Below are positions 28,014-39,925 of a stretch of DNA of 64,000 nucleotides, one piece after another. Source of the stretch: Paramagnetospirillum caucaseum. GTDB lineage: Bacteria; Pseudomonadota; Alphaproteobacteria; Rhodospirillales; Magnetospirillaceae. A program made the position numbers and the translations under genes. The stretch's first letter is position 1; every line of letters starts with the position of its first letter. The notes under the pieces are model-generated. The model had not been told where the DNA came from. It made no database searches and saw only the letters and a list, made by a program, of their open reading frames with translations. Where the stretch lies: contig NZ_AONQ01000014.1 of assembly GCF_000342045.1 (NCBI RefSeq), positions 1 through 64,000 on the forward strand, read 5' to 3'.

Positions 28014-29837
28014 TCAGCCTCCGTCGGCCTTGGAGGCTTCCTCGGCGAACTGCATGGCGTAGAGGCGGGCGTAAGTGCCGTCCTTGGCCATCAGGGCGTT
28101 GTGGTCGCCGGATTCGATCACCCTGCCCTTGTCCAGCACATGGATCAGGTCGGCGTTGACCACGGTGGACAGGCGGTGGGCGATGACGATGGTGGTGCGG
28201 CCCTTCATCAGCAGTTCCAGGGCGGTCTGCACCTGGCGCTCGGATTCGGTGTCCAGCGCGCTGGTGGCCTCGTCCAGCAGCAGGATGGGGGCGTTCTTCA
28301 GCATGGCCCGGGCGATGGCGAGGCGCTGGCGCTGGCCGCCCGACAGGTTCAGGCCGCGCTCGCCCACCACGGTGTCGTAGCCCTCGGGCAGGCCGACGAT
28401 GAAGTCGTGGGCGGCGGCCGAGCGGGCGGCGGCCTCGATCTCCTCGTCGGTGGCGCCGAAGCGGCCATAGGCGATGTTGGCGCGGATAGTGTCGTCGAAC
28501 AGGGTGATTTCCTGGCTGACCAGGGCGATCTTGGCGCGCAGGCTGGCCAGGCTCACCCCCCGCACGTCCTGGCCGTCCACCAGAACATGGCCGTCGGTGA
28601 CGTCGTAGAAGCGGGGCAGCAGGTTCAGCACCGTCGACTTGCCGGCCCCGGAGGGGCCGACCAGGGCCACCGTCTTGCCGCCCGGCACGGCCAGATCGAT
28701 GCCGTCCAGCACCGCCTTGGCGCCGTCATAGGTGAAGAACACGCCATCGAAGCTGACCTTGCCCTCCAGCACCACCAGGTCGGGGACGCCGTCCTTCTCG
28801 ACGATGCTGGGCTGGGTGTCCAGCACCGAGAAGGTCCGTGCCGCCGCCGCCAGGCCTTCCTGCAGGTTGGTGTTCATGGCGGCCAGGGACTTGATGGGGC
28901 GGTAGGCCAGCATCAGGGCGGTGATGAACGAGAAGAAGGCGCCCGGCGTGGTCTCGCCCGCCACCACCCGCGTGCCGCCGTAGAGGATCACCACGGTGAT
29001 GGCGATGCCGCCCAGCAGTTCCATGATCGGCGACGAGGCGGCGCGCACCCGGGCCGCCTTGTAGATCAGGTCCTGCAGCATCTCGACCAGGGCGGTGACC
29101 TTGCGCTTCTCGTAATCCTCCATGCCATAGGCCTTGACCACCCGGATGCCCTGGACCGCCTGCTCCAGATAGGTGGTCAGCTGGCCCATGTGCTCCTGGG
29201 TGTTGGCGGTGACCTTGCGCATGCGCCGGCCCAGCTTGCGGATGGGCAGGATGGCGATGGGGAAGATGAAGAAGGTCCAGGCCGACAGCCGCCAGTCCTG
29301 GTAGAACATGGCGCCGATCAGGAACAGCACCGACGAGGCGTCCTTGCCGGCGCCGGTCAGGGCGTCGGACACCGCGAAGCGCATCTGCGAGATGTCGTTG
29401 GTCAGCCGCGACAGGATGCGTCCGGTGGAATTGGCGTGGAAGAAGGCGACGTCGAGCCGCATCAGGTGGGAAAACAGGCGCGACTGCATGTCGGCGATGA
29501 CGCGCAGGCCGACCTTGGACAGGAACACCGCCTCGCCGTAATTGCACACCGACTTGACCGCGAAGGTGGCCAGCACGGCGGCCGCCAGCGGCACCAGGAA
29601 TTCGGGGCGCTTCTCGGTGAAGATCTTGTTGACCACCGGGTCCATCAAGAGGGCGTAGCCGGCATTGGCGGCGGCGCCCACCACCATGCAGAACACGGCG
29701 GCCATCACCTTGCCCATGTAGGGGCGCATGCCCTCGTTGAATAGGCGGCGCACCAGCACCCAGGTGGAATGATCGAGGGAAATCTTCTGCTTGCTCAACG
29801 GACTATGGCCCCAAGACGGCACGCGCGGGCGGACCAT
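28014..29837 (-). CDS. MsbA-like lipid A/phospholipid exporter (ABC half-transporter)
   Basis: Fused membrane/ATPase half-transporter of about 607 aa that would flip lipid A core or phospholipid across the inner membrane as a homodimer. Six-span transmembrane domain (about 40-335), then the nucleotide-binding domain with Walker A GPSGAGKSTVLNLLP, Q-loop VSQEITLFDD, signature LNLSGGQRQRL, Walker B ILLLDEATSALD and the H-loop IAHRLSTV. The ATG at 29837 is chosen because an in-frame TTG at 29861 abuts the petABC terminator; neither has a good ribosome site. Placement in the lipid A cluster supports the MsbA role. Confidence 0.88.
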   Translation of the reverse strand: MVRPRVPSWGHSPLSKQKISLDHSTWVLVRRLFNEGMRPYMGKVMAAVFCMVVGAAANAGYALLMDPVVNKIFTEKRPEFLVPLAAAVLATFAVKSVCNYGEAVFLSKVGLRVIADMQSRLFSHLMRLDVAFFHANSTGRILSRLTNDISQMRFAVSDALTGAGKDASSVLFLIGAMFYQDWRLSAWTFFIFPIAILPIRKLGRRMRKVTANTQEHMGQLTTYLEQAVQGIRVVKAYGMEDYEKRKVTALVEMLQDLIYKAARVRAASSPIMELLGGIAITVVILYGGTRVVAGETTPGAFFSFITALMLAYRPIKSLAAMNTNLQEGLAAAARTFSVLDTQPSIVEKDGVPDLVVLEGKVSFDGVFFTYDGAKAVLDGIDLAVPGGKTVALVGPSGAGKSTVLNLLPRFYDVTDGHVLVDGQDVRGVSLASLRAKIALVSQEITLFDDTIRANIAYGRFGATDEEIEAAARSAAAHDFIVGLPEGYDTVVGERGLNLSGGQRQRLAIARAMLKNAPILLLDEATSALDTESERQVQTALELLMKGRTTIVIAHRLSTVVNADLIHVLDKGRVIESGDHNALMAKDGTYARLYAMQFAEEASKADGG

Positions 29838-29866
29838 ATCACGGCGGGGCGCAAGGGCCAAACGAA

Positions 29867-29896
29867 ACGGCCGCCCTCCGTTAGGAGGACGGCCGT
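29867..29896 (-). terminator. Terminator of the cytochrome bc1 operon
   Basis: On the minus strand, ACGGCCGTCCTCC pairs with GGAGGGCGGCCGT (one mismatch) around a 4-nt loop, followed by TTCGTTT. It lies 41 bp after the fbcH stop and just before the MsbA-like gene. Confidence 0.85.
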
Positions 29897-29937
29897 ACCG
29901 TTCAGGTGGGATATGCTTCGAGGCGCGGGCCCGCTCC

Positions 29938-31935
29938 TCAGTGCACGTCCTTCCAGATCTGGCGCTTCAGCGCGTACATCAGGGCGGTCAGCAGGGCCAG
30001 GAACACCATCACCTTGACGCCCATGGACTTGCGGGCGTCCAACTCGGGCTCGGCGGCCCAGTTGAGGAAGGTCACGATGTCGTAGGCCACCTGCTCCTTG
30101 GTCGCCTTGGTGCCGTCGGCATAGGCGACGATGTCGTCGCTGATCACCGCCGGCATGCTGATGGCGTTGCCGGGGAAGTAGTGGTTGAAGAACTTGCCTT
30201 CGGGGATCGGATGACCCTCGGGGGCGGCGTCCTCGTACCCCAGCATCAGCGAGTAGACGTAGTAGGGGCCGCTGGGACGCGCCTTGTTCATCAGCGACAG
30301 GTCGGGCGGCAGGGCGCCGCCGTTGGCCGCCGCGGCGGCCTTGTCGTTGGCGAAGGGCGGCACGATGCGGTCCGACGGACGGGCGGGGCGGTTGTTGACC
30401 ACGCCTTCGTCGTTGGGCTCGTCGGGGACTTCCTTCTCGGCGGCGAACGCCTTGACCTCGTCCGCGGTGAAGCCGATGTCGGCCAGGTTGCGGTACGCCA
30501 CCAGCTTCATGGAGTGGCAGTTGGCGCACACGTCGTGGAACACCTGCCAGCCACGCTTGAGCGCCGCCTGGTCATGCTTGCCGAACATGCCTTCCCACGA
30601 GAAGGCGGCGGCCGGCTTCTTGAACTCCGGCATGCCGGCGCTGCTGGCCTGGGCCTGGCCACCGAAGCCGGCGATGCCGAAGCCGATCATGGCCAGCAGG
30701 GCGGCGGCCTTGACCACCGGCTGGGCGATGGAGGCGGGCAGCGGCTTGGGCTTCTCGATGCGCGACAGGAGCGGCAGGATCAGCAGGAAGTGGGCGAAGT
30801 AGTAGGCGGTGCAGAACTGGCCGACCTTGATCAGGACGCCTTCCGCCGGCTTGCCGCCCACATAGCCCAGCACCATGCAGTCCACGAAGAACAGCCAGAA
30901 GAACTGGCGGTACAGCGGACGGAACTTGGCCGAGCGCACCTTGGAGCTGTCCAGCCAGGGCAGGGCGAACAGGATCAGGATGGCTGAGAACATGGCCAGC
31001 ACGCCCTGCAGCTTGGCCGGCAGCAGCGGCAGGTCGAAGGTGAAGGCGCGCAGGATCGCGTAGAACGGCAGGTAGTACCATTCGGGCACGATGTGGGGCG
31101 GCGTCACCATCGGATTGGCCGGGATGTAGTTGTCGGGCTCGCCGAAGAAGTTGGGCGCCCAGAACACGAAGGCCATGTAGAACATCAGGAACAGGCCGAT
31201 GCCGTACAGATCCTTGATCGTGTAGAAGGGGTGGAAGGGGATGGAATCCTGCGGCCCCTTCATGTCGATACCCAGCGGGTTGTTTGACTTGACGGTGTGC
31301 AGCGCCCAGACGTGCAGCACGACCAGGCCCACGATGACGAAGGGCAGCAGGAAGTGCAGCGCGAAGAAGCGGTTCAGCGTCGGATTGTCCACCGAGAAGC
31401 CGCCCCACAGCAGGGTGACGATGTAATCGCCGACCACCGGGAAGGCCGAGAACAGGTTGGTGATCACCGTGGCGCCCCAGAAGGACATCTGGCCCCAGGG
31501 CAGCACGTAGCCCATGAAGCCGGTGGCCATCATCGCCAGGAAGATGGCGATGCCGATGAACCACAGGATCTCGCGCGGCGACTTGTACGAACCGTAGTAC
31601 AGGCCGCGGAAGATGTGGATGTACACCAGGATGAAGAACATCGAGGCGCCGTTGGCGTGCAGGTAGCGCAGCAGCCAGCCGTAATTCACGTCGCGCATGA
31701 TGCGCTCGACCGAGTCGAAGGCCAGCGATGTGTGGGAGGAATAGTTCATGGCCAGGAACAGGCCGGTGAGGATCATGATGATCAGCATCACCGCGGCCAG
31801 CGAACCGAAGTTCCACCAGTAGTTCAGATTGCGGGGGGTCGGATATTCGATCGCGCTGTGCTGCATCATCGAGAAGACGGGCAGGCGCTCTTCGATCCAG
31901 TTGACCACCTTGTTGTTGCTCTTGAAGTCGCTCAT
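29938..31935 (-). CDS. fbcH: Fused cytochrome b / cytochrome c1 (FbcH type)
   Basis: One 665-aa polypeptide carrying both haem subunits of the ubiquinol:cytochrome c reductase. Residues about 1-425 are cytochrome b: eight or more membrane spans, haem-b histidines in the [14 protein letters not shown] helix and [19 protein letters not shown], and the PEWYY quinol-site motif. A hydrophobic segment ending AQASSAG acts as an internal signal before cytochrome c1 (about 455-665), with haem-binding CANCH, a MPAVISD region that should supply the Met ligand, and a C-terminal membrane anchor. In Bradyrhizobium fbcH the same fusion is cleaved after synthesis. The start ATG at 31935 has GAGGGGA upstream; petA ends 11 bp before it. 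Confidence 0.95.
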   Translation of the reverse strand: MSDFKSNNKVVNWIEERLPVFSMMQHSAIEYPTPRNLNYWWNFGSLAAVMLIIMILTGLFLAMNYSSHTSLAFDSVERIMRDVNYGWLLRYLHANGASMFFILVYIHIFRGLYYGSYKSPREILWFIGIAIFLAMMATGFMGYVLPWGQMSFWGATVITNLFSAFPVVGDYIVTLLWGGFSVDNPTLNRFFALHFLLPFVIVGLVVLHVWALHTVKSNNPLGIDMKGPQDSIPFHPFYTIKDLYGIGLFLMFYMAFVFWAPNFFGEPDNYIPANPMVTPPHIVPEWYYLPFYAILRAFTFDLPLLPAKLQGVLAMFSAILILFALPWLDSSKVRSAKFRPLYRQFFWLFFVDCMVLGYVGGKPAEGVLIKVGQFCTAYYFAHFLLILPLLSRIEKPKPLPASIAQPVVKAAALLAMIGFGIAGFGGQAQASSAGMPEFKKPAAAFSWEGMFGKHDQAALKRGWQVFHDVCANCHSMKLVAYRNLADIGFTADEVKAFAAEKEVPDEPNDEGVVNNRPARPSDRIVPPFANDKAAAAANGGALPPDLSLMNKARPSGPYYVYSLMLGYEDAAPEGHPIPEGKFFNHYFPGNAISMPAVISDDIVAYADGTKATKEQVAYDIVTFLNWAAEPELDARKSMGVKVMVFLALLTALMYALKRQIWKDVH

Positions 31936-31946
31936 GACGGGTCCCC

Positions 31947-32501
31947 TCAGCCGATCCGGACGGTGGTGTCGGTGGTGAACTGATAAGGCGGCACCGGCAG
32001 ATTGGACGGTGCGGGACCCTTGCGGATACGGCCCGACGTGTCGTAGTGCGACCCATGGCACGGACAGAACCAGCCGCCGAACTCACCCTTGGGGTCGGCG
32101 GGCTTCTGGCCCAGCGGCACGCAGCCCAGATGGGTGCAGACGCCGATCAGGACCAGCCATTCCGGCTTCTTGGCGCGCTGGGTATCGGTCTCGGGTTCAC
32201 GCAGGTCGGCGGTGTTGACCTTGGCGGCGTCGGCGATTTCCTCGGGCAGGCGGTGCCGGACGAAGACCGGCTTGCCGCGCCACACCACGGTGACGGACTG
32301 TCCCGGCTTGATGGCCGAGATATCGACGTCGGTGGTAGAAAGCGCCAAAGTATCAGCGGCCGGGTTCATGCTATGCACGAACGGCCAAAGTGCCAAACCG
32401 GTCCCCACCGCACCGACGGCGGAGGTGGCATACAGCAGGAAGTCCCGCCGTGTCTGCCCGTCCACCGACGAGGGCTGGGCATTGTGTGCCTGATCAGCCA
32501 T
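31947..32501 (-). CDS. petA: Ubiquinol-cytochrome c reductase Rieske iron-sulfur subunit
   Basis: Rieske protein of 184 aa. The [2Fe-2S] ligand motifs are [10 protein letters not shown] and [14 protein letters not shown] (two Cys, two His, plus the disulfide cysteines). The N-terminus has a twin-arginine motif ([12 protein letters not shown]) followed by the transmembrane helix, which stays as the anchor, as is usual for bc1 Rieske proteins. First gene of the petA-fbcH operon; transcription diverges from trmL. Confidence 0.97.
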   Translation of the reverse strand: MADQAHNAQPSSVDGQTRRDFLLYATSAVGAVGTGLALWPFVHSMNPAADTLALSTTDVDISAIKPGQSVTVVWRGKPVFVRHRLPEEIADAAKVNTADLREPETDTQRAKKPEWLVLIGVCTHLGCVPLGQKPADPKGEFGGWFCPCHGSHYDTSGRIRKGPAPSNLPVPPYQFTTDTTVRIG

Positions 32502-32597
32502 GATTAATCCTCTTGTTGGCCCGCGGAAGCGCGACTATTAACCACATCGTCAGAGTCGATTCAACAGCCGTCTCGACATGCATGCGCGACGGCTAAT

Positions 32598-33143
32598 ATG
32601 ACGTTGCTGCAAAGCACCATCACACCGCACGCCGAATTCGCCGCCGGGACTCCCCCCTTGGATCTTCTCCGTCTCGCCCTTTACCAGCCGGACATCCCGC
32701 AGAACGCGGGAACGCTGCTGCGCCTGTCCGCCTGCCTGGGCGTGGCGGTGGATATAATCGAACCCTGCGGCTTTGTCCTTGATGAACGTAAAGTCCGGCG
32801 CGCGGGAATGGACTATATCGATCAGGCCCGCTACGCCCGTCATTCGTCCTGGGAATCCTTCGCCGCCGCCCTGGCCGCCGAGGGGCGCCGGCTGGTGCTG
32901 CTCACCACCGGGGCCGAGATGCGCCATGACCGCTTTCCTTTCCAGGCGGGAGACACCATCATGGTGGGGCGGGAAAGCTCCGGCGTGCCGCGCGAGGTGG
33001 CCGAACGGGCCCATGCCCGTATCCGCATTCCCATGCGGGCCGGGGCGCGCTCGCTCAACGTGGCCCTGGCGGCGTCCGTCGCTACCGCCGAGGCGTTGCG
33101 CCAACTGGACGGATTTCCCGGCGAGGGGGACGAGCAGGCATGA
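32598..33143 (+). CDS. trmL: tRNA (cytidine(34)-2'-O)-methyltransferase
   Basis: SpoU/TrmD-fold (SPOUT) methyltransferase modifying the wobble position of tRNA-Leu isoacceptors. The knotted SAM site is visible in IMVGRESSGVPREV and IRIPMRAGARSLNVALAASVA; the N-terminal LALYQPDIPQNAGTLLRLSAC is characteristic of TrmL. It is 181 aa from the ATG at 32598; the first ~20 residues are not family-like and no ribosome site is obvious, so a TTG near 32658 is possible. Its stop overlaps the next gene's ATG. Confidence 0.92.
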   Translation: MTLLQSTITPHAEFAAGTPPLDLLRLALYQPDIPQNAGTLLRLSACLGVAVDIIEPCGFVLDERKVRRAGMDYIDQARYARHSSWESFAAALAAEGRRLVLLTTGAEMRHDRFPFQAGDTIMVGRESSGVPREVAERAHARIRIPMRAGARSLNVALAASVATAEALRQLDGFPGEGDEQA

Positions 33144-33838
33144 GTCACGATACCGTCCGGCACTGGGACGCCGACCGCGCCGCCGCCTATGACCGGCGGG
33201 TGAGGGAGGCCATTCCCGGCTATGACGCCCTGCACGTCCTGTCGTGCCAGATCGTCGCCGAAACCACCTCCGGCCGTGGCCGCGCCCTGGTGATCGGGGC
33301 GGGGACGGGGGCCGAATGCATCGCCCTGGCGCAAAGCTGCCCCAACCTCTCGGTGGTGGGCGTCGATCCCAGCAAGGAGATGCTCGACCACGCCGAGGCC
33401 AAGGTGAAGGAGCACGACCTCACCGCCCGGGTGCGGCTCTATCCCGTCAAGGTCGGCGATCTGCCGAAGTTCGAGCCCTTCGACGCCGCCTCGCTGCTGC
33501 TGGTGATGCACTTCCTCAAGGACGACGGGGCGAAGAAGGCCCTGCTCGACGAGATCGCCGCCCATCTCAAGCCCGGCGCCCCCCTGATCCTCGCCGACCT
33601 GTTCGGCGCCTGGAGCGACGCGTGGCAGCAGCAGTTGCGCGGCTGGTGGCGGCACCTGCAACTGGCGGCGGGGATTCCCGAGGCCGAGGTGGAAAAGGGC
33701 TTCCGCCACGTGGACCGCGACATCTTCCCGGTCACCGAGGCCCGCCTGGCCGAATTGCTGGCCGAAACCGGCTTCGGCCGGCCGGAACCCTATTTCCGCG
33801 CGCTGTGCTTCGGCGGCTGGGTGGCCAGGAAGATTTAG
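33140..33838 (+). CDS. Class I SAM-dependent methyltransferase
   Basis: Protein of 232 aa with a Rossmann-like methyltransferase fold: motif I LVIGAGTGAECIALAQ, motif II VVGVDPSKEMLDHA, and a later LKPGAPLILADLFG block. The pattern resembles small-molecule or carboxyl methyltransferases; the substrate is unknown. It is coupled to trmL through an ATGA overlap. A structured repeat follows 37 bp after its stop. Confidence 0.85.
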   Translation: MSHDTVRHWDADRAAAYDRRVREAIPGYDALHVLSCQIVAETTSGRGRALVIGAGTGAECIALAQSCPNLSVVGVDPSKEMLDHAEAKVKEHDLTARVRLYPVKVGDLPKFEPFDAASLLLVMHFLKDDGAKKALLDEIAAHLKPGAPLILADLFGAWSDAWQQQLRGWWRHLQLAAGIPEAEVEKGFRHVDRDIFPVTEARLAELLAETGFGRPEPYFRALCFGGWVARKI

Positions 33839-33875
33839 GGCCAATCGACATTCAAGCGGATGGGACGAAAAACGG

Positions 33876-33953
33876 GCCACAGATGAACACAGATTCCCGC
33901 TACGCGGGACACAGATAAGGAATATTCTCAATTCATCTGTGTTTACCTGTGGC
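33876..33953. repeat. Structured repeat R4 (CATCTGTG variant)
   Basis: The outer stem GCCACAGATGAACACAGA (33876-33893) pairs with 33936-33953 at 16 of 18 positions. Inside is a perfect hairpin TCCCGCTACGCGGGA (33895-33909), then CACAGAT (33910-33916), which could alternatively pair with ATCTGTG. The layout matches R5 at 36122. Lies between convergent genes (methyltransferase and the 183-aa hypothetical protein). Confidence 0.85.
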
Positions 33954-34018
33954 TGAAATTTCTGTCAGGAAGACGCTCTGGCCTGAAATCAGCCGAATTT
34001 CCTGAATGTCGATACAGC

Positions 34019-34570
34019 CTAGGACCCGCCCAGCAATCCATCGATCTCGACCTGAGCCATGGCGCGGTCCGAGCCGTGGATGATGGCGTTGGCGCAGTCC
34101 ATCAGGGCCTGGGCGGCGCGGCTGATGGCCTTGACGTGCTCGGCGGTGAGCGCCGGGTCGGTGCCGCCGACGATCTCGTCCTCCAGCTTGGCGACGCCGC
34201 CGAGGATCAGGGTGTTGAGGTGGTTGATGGTCTCCTCGAAGGGGCGGCGGAACTTGGACGGCACGCGGTCATAGGCCTCCACCGCCAGCAGCTTGTCCTT
34301 GAAGGTGGAATCGGCGAAATGCTCCTGGTAGCTCTTCGGAGCCCACATCTTGCATTCCTCGATCATGTCCGGCATGTCCGGCACCATGTCGAGCAGCATG
34401 ACGATTTCGTTGAAGTGGTTGAGGTAATCGGTGGCGAGCAGGGTCTGGGCGCTGATATTGGTGCCGCCGACCCTGACAACGTATTCCTCGAATGCCGCCC
34501 GCTCTTCCGGCGGGATATCAGATTCCGTCACCACCCCTCCTTGGACCCGCGCCGACTCCCGGTCCGCCAT
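34019..34570 (-). CDS. Conserved hypothetical protein
   Basis: Soluble protein of 183 aa that I do not recognise. Mostly predicted helical, acidic, with no signal peptide or membrane span. Landmarks: SDIPPEERAAFEEYVVRVGG near the N-terminus, DYLNHFNEIVMLLDMVPDMP, and a C-terminal helix ending ALMDCANAIIHGSDRAMAQV. The N-terminal start is uncertain. It lies next to the rlmH operon on the same strand but about 50 bp upstream of nothing co-directional, so is probably transcribed after rlmH or alone. Confidence 0.65.
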   Translation of the reverse strand: MADRESARVQGGVVTESDIPPEERAAFEEYVVRVGGTNISAQTLLATDYLNHFNEIVMLLDMVPDMPDMIEECKMWAPKSYQEHFADSTFKDKLLAVEAYDRVPSKFRRPFEETINHLNTLILGGVAKLEDEIVGGTDPALTAEHVKAISRAAQALMDCANAIIHGSDRAMAQVEIDGLLGGS

Positions 34571-34617
34571 CCTTGCGCCATGATCCCAAGAATTTCAAGA
34601 GGTCCTATGCCCATGGA

Positions 34618-35076
34618 TCAGGTCCGGTGGTACGGATGGCCGGCCAGGATGGAATGGGCGCGCCACAATTGTTCGGCCAGCAGGGCGCGGACCAGCATGT
34701 GCGGCCAGGTCATGCGCCCGAAGGACAGCAGCAGGCCGGCCCTTTCCCGCACCGCGTCGCCGTGGCCGTCGGCGCCGCCGATCAGGAAGGCGACGTCCTG
34801 GGCCCCGCCGTCGCGCCAGCCGCGCAATTTGCCGGCGAATTCCACCGAGCCCATGTCGCGCCCTTTCTCGTCCAGGGCCACCACCACCGCGCCCTCGGGC
34901 AGGGCGGCCAGCAGAAGCTCCGCCTCGCGCGCCTTCAGCTGAGGGCCGGCGAGGGGACGCTTCTCCTCCACCTCCTTGAGGACGGGCGGCGGCGTCAGGC
35001 GGCGGCAGTACTGGCGGAACAGCTCCTGCTCCGGTCCGGCCTTGGCCTTGCCCACCGCGGCGATGATCAGGCGCAT
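34618..35076 (-). CDS. rlmH: 23S rRNA (pseudouridine(1915)-N(3))-methyltransferase
   Basis: SPOUT methyltransferase of 152 aa acting on helix 69 of 23S rRNA in assembled ribosomes. Features: [20 protein letters not shown] at the N-terminus, [16 protein letters not shown], the SAM-binding knot [17 protein letters not shown], and the C-terminal [24 protein letters not shown]. Its ATG overlaps the stop of rsfS by 1 bp. Last gene of the obg-proB-proA-nadD-rsfS-rlmH block. Confidence 0.96.
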   Translation of the reverse strand: MRLIIAAVGKAKAGPEQELFRQYCRRLTPPPVLKEVEEKRPLAGPQLKAREAELLLAALPEGAVVVALDEKGRDMGSVEFAGKLRGWRDGGAQDVAFLIGGADGHGDAVRERAGLLLSFGRMTWPHMLVRALLAEQLWRAHSILAGHPYHRT

Positions 35077-35492
35077 CAGCCCTGTTCGATGGCCTTGGCG
35101 CGCACCGCGCTGGCGGTGGGGGCGTCGGCCTTGGCCTCCAGCGCGCCCCACATCTTTTCCAGGTTGTAGAAGGTGCGGACCTCGGGGCGGAACAGGTGGA
35201 CGATGATGTCGCCGGCATCGACCAGCACCCAGTCGCACTGGGGCATGCCCTCGGTGGTGACCTTCTGGCCGGCCTGCTTCAGGGCCTTCTCCACGTATTC
35301 GGCCATGGCGCCCACCTGGCGCTGCGACTTGCCGGTGGCGATGACCATGGTGTCGGTGATGGAGGTGCGGCCCTTGAGGTCGAGGACGATGACGTCCTCG
35401 GCTTTCAGGTCGTCCAGGGTGGCCGCGACGATTTCCGCCAGACTGGGGGCGGGGGCGGGTTGTTCGGCCTTGGCGGCGGGCTTGCGGGCTAT
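35076..35492 (-). CDS. rsfS: Ribosomal silencing factor
   Basis: Binds ribosomal protein L14 and blocks subunit joining. The core is unmistakable: [37 protein letters not shown] and [31 protein letters not shown]. No ATG, GTG or TTG occurs in frame between the upstream ribosome site and the core. The only codon at proper distance from AGGAG (on the minus strand CAGGAGAGAACC) is ATA at 35492-35490, giving 138 aa beginning ATA-GCC-CGC-AAG. This overlaps the nadD stop (ATAG). A non-canonical ATA start is therefore proposed; a much longer frame through nadD is not credible. Confidence 0.88.
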   Translation of the reverse strand: MARKPAAKAEQPAPAPSLAEIVAATLDDLKAEDVIVLDLKGRTSITDTMVIATGKSQRQVGAMAEYVEKALKQAGQKVTTEGMPQCDWVLVDAGDIIVHLFRPEVRTFYNLEKMWGALEAKADAPTASAVRAKAIEQG

Positions 35493-36100
35493 GGTTCTCT
35501 CCTGTTGCGGATGGCGGTAGACGAGGCGGCGTGGCGCCGGATGTGCAGGAACACCCAGGCGGGCGGCTGTCCTTGCCACAGAAATCGGGCCCTCGGCGAG
35601 GGCAGGCGGCGTCCGGCGAAGCGGTGGGCCGCTTGGGCGCCCAGGGTTCGGGCAGAATAGGGACCGCGGGCCAGAATCGCAACGGGGACAGCGCGGAAGA
35701 TGCTTTCCCAGCGGGCCCAGCGATGGAATCCGGCCAGATTGTCGGCGCCCATCAGCCAGACGAAGCGGATGCGGGGAAAGCGACGCCGCAATACGCCCAG
35801 GGTATCGGCGGTGTAGCGCGTGCCCAATTCCGTCTCGATGGCGGTGGGGCGCAAGTGGGGATGGCCGGCGCACACCGCCTCGGCCGAGGCGAGGCGCTCG
35901 GGGAACGGCGCCATGCCGGCCACCGGCTTCAAGGGGTTCTGCGGACTGACCAGCAGCCAGACCTCGTCCAGCCTCAGCAGCCGCAGGGCCAGCAGGGCGA
36001 TGTGCCGGTGCCCGTCATGGGCCGGGTTGAACGAGCCGCCCAGAAGGCCGACCCGCGCCCGGCGGGGCTCGCCCCAGGGATTGAGCCTCGGGCGGGTCAT
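35489..36100 (-). CDS. nadD: Nicotinate-nucleotide adenylyltransferase
   Basis: Adenylates nicotinate mononucleotide in NAD synthesis. It is 203 aa. The nucleotidyltransferase signature is [19 protein letters not shown] (with HxGH), followed by [13 protein letters not shown] and [14 protein letters not shown]; the second signature ISSTxIR appears as ASSTAIRNR at the C-terminus. Its TAG stop shares bases with the proposed ATA start of rsfS. A 120-bp structured repeat separates it from proA. Confidence 0.95.
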   Translation of the reverse strand: MTRPRLNPWGEPRRARVGLLGGSFNPAHDGHRHIALLALRLLRLDEVWLLVSPQNPLKPVAGMAPFPERLASAEAVCAGHPHLRPTAIETELGTRYTADTLGVLRRRFPRIRFVWLMGADNLAGFHRWARWESIFRAVPVAILARGPYSARTLGAQAAHRFAGRRLPSPRARFLWQGQPPAWVFLHIRRHAASSTAIRNRREP

Positions 36101-36121
36101 GACGGTTCCGGCTTTTCACGG

Positions 36122-36241
36122 GACACGGATGGACGCGGATGCCGGCTGCGCCGGCCACGGATGGACGGTGAAGTGGACATTATTCCACTCCGATCCGTGT
36201 CCATCCGTGAGCGCGAGGCGCAATCCGTGTTCATCCGTGTT
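36122..36241. repeat. Structured repeat R5, nested cruciform of CACGGATG/CATCCGTG words
   Basis: Symmetric layout: outer arms ACACGGATGGACGCGGAT (from 36123) and the facing AATCCGTG..CATCCGTGTT (36222-36241); side hairpins GCCGGCTGCGCCGGC (36141-36155) and GCGCGAGGCGC (36211-36221); inner arms CACGGATGGAC (36156-36166) and GTCCATCCGTG (36199-36209), perfectly complementary; and a top stem AGTGGA/TCCACT around CATTAT. Lies between nadD and proA, which are co-directional. Confidence 0.88.
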
Positions 36242-36254
36242 CCTCGGCAAAATC

Positions 36255-37519
36255 TCAGCCGGGCCTGGTCTGGCCGCTGCCCTTCACCACGTATTTGAAG
36301 GTGCAGAGCTGTTCGACGCCCACCGGGCCGCGCGCGTGCATCTTGCCCGTCGAGATGCCGATTTCGGCGCCCATGCCGAACTCGCCGCCATCGGCGAACT
36401 GGGTCGAGGCGTTCCACAGCACGATGGCCGAGTCGCATCCCTGCAGGAAGGTCTCGGCGGCTTTCGGGTCCCCGGCGATGATCGCCTCGGTGTGGTGCGA
36501 GCCATAGGTGTTGATGTGCTCCACCGCAGCCCCCACCCCGTCCACCACCTTCACCGAGATGACGGCGTCGAGGTATTCGGTGCTCCAGTCGGCTTCGGCG
36601 GCGGGCGACACCCGGCAATCGGCGTCCTGGGCCGGCTGGTCGCCCCGCACCTCGCAGCCCGCATCGATCAGCATGGCGACCAGGGGCGCGAGGTGGGTTC
36701 CGGCGCAGGCACGATCGACCAGCAGCGTCTCGGTGGCGCCGCAGACGCCGGTGCGGCGCATCTTGGCGTTGAGCACGATGGTTCTGGCCATCTCCAGGTC
36801 GGCGGAACCGTCCACATAGGTGTGGCAGATGCCTTCCAGGTGCTGGAACAGGGGAATGCGGCTCTCGGCCACCACCCGTTCGACCAGCGACTTGCCGCCG
36901 CGCGGCACGATGACGTCGATATACTCGGACAGGCGCAGCATGGCGCCCACCGCCTCGCGGTCGGTGGTCGGCACCATCTGCACCGCGTCGGCGGGCAGGC
37001 CGCAGGCGGCAAAACCGCCCGAGAGCGCCGTCAGGATGGCCTGGGACGAATGGAAGCTTTCCGAGCCGCCGCGCAGGATGGTGGCGTTGCCCGATTTCAG
37101 GCAAAGCGCGGCGGCGTCGGCGGTGACGTTCGGGCGGCTCTCGTAGATGATGCCGATCACCCCCAGCGGCACGGCGACGCGGGAAATGTGCATGCCGTTG
37201 GGCCGGGTCCATTCGGCCAGCGAGCGCCCCACCGGATCGGGCAGCCGGGCGATGTCCTCCAGCCCCTTGGCCATGGCCTCGACGCGGGCCGGATCGAGCA
37301 TCAGGCGGTCGAGCATGGCCTTGGTGAGCCCCTTGGCCTCGCCCGCTTCCATGTCACGCGCATTGGCGGCGAGGATCAGCCCGGCATCGATGCGGATGGC
37401 CTGCGCCGCGGCGCGCAGCGCCTTGTCCTTTTGCTCGGACGGGACCAGGGCGAGCGCACGGGCGGCGGCGCGGGCGCGCCGGCCCAAATCGGTCATCAGG
37501 GTATCGAGGTTGGCGGTCA

Positions 37520-37520
<1 letters not shown>
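36255..37520 (-). CDS. proA: Gamma-glutamyl phosphate reductase
   Basis: NADPH-dependent reduction of glutamyl-5-phosphate in proline synthesis. It is 421 aa, usual length. Aldehyde-dehydrogenase-like fold with the catalytic Cys in [15 protein letters not shown]; also [22 protein letters not shown] and [12 protein letters not shown]. The ATG at 37520 (overlapping the proB TGA by 1 bp) is preferred over the ATG at 37523 because GGAGG is then at a workable distance. Translationally coupled to proB. Confidence 0.96.
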
Positions 37521-39897
<2,377 letters not shown>

Positions 39898-39925
39898 TTA
39901 AAAACGCAAGCGTCCGGGAACGGCC

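Noticed and set aside
29838-29861. TTG start at 29861 for the MsbA-like gene
   Set aside because: The added residues are not family-like and the codon abuts the petA-fbcH terminator, leaving no room for a leader.
35493-35873. Long N-terminal extension of RsfS running through nadD
   Set aside because: It overlaps nadD in another frame, is Arg/Pro-rich without similarity, and would more than double the usual length of the family.
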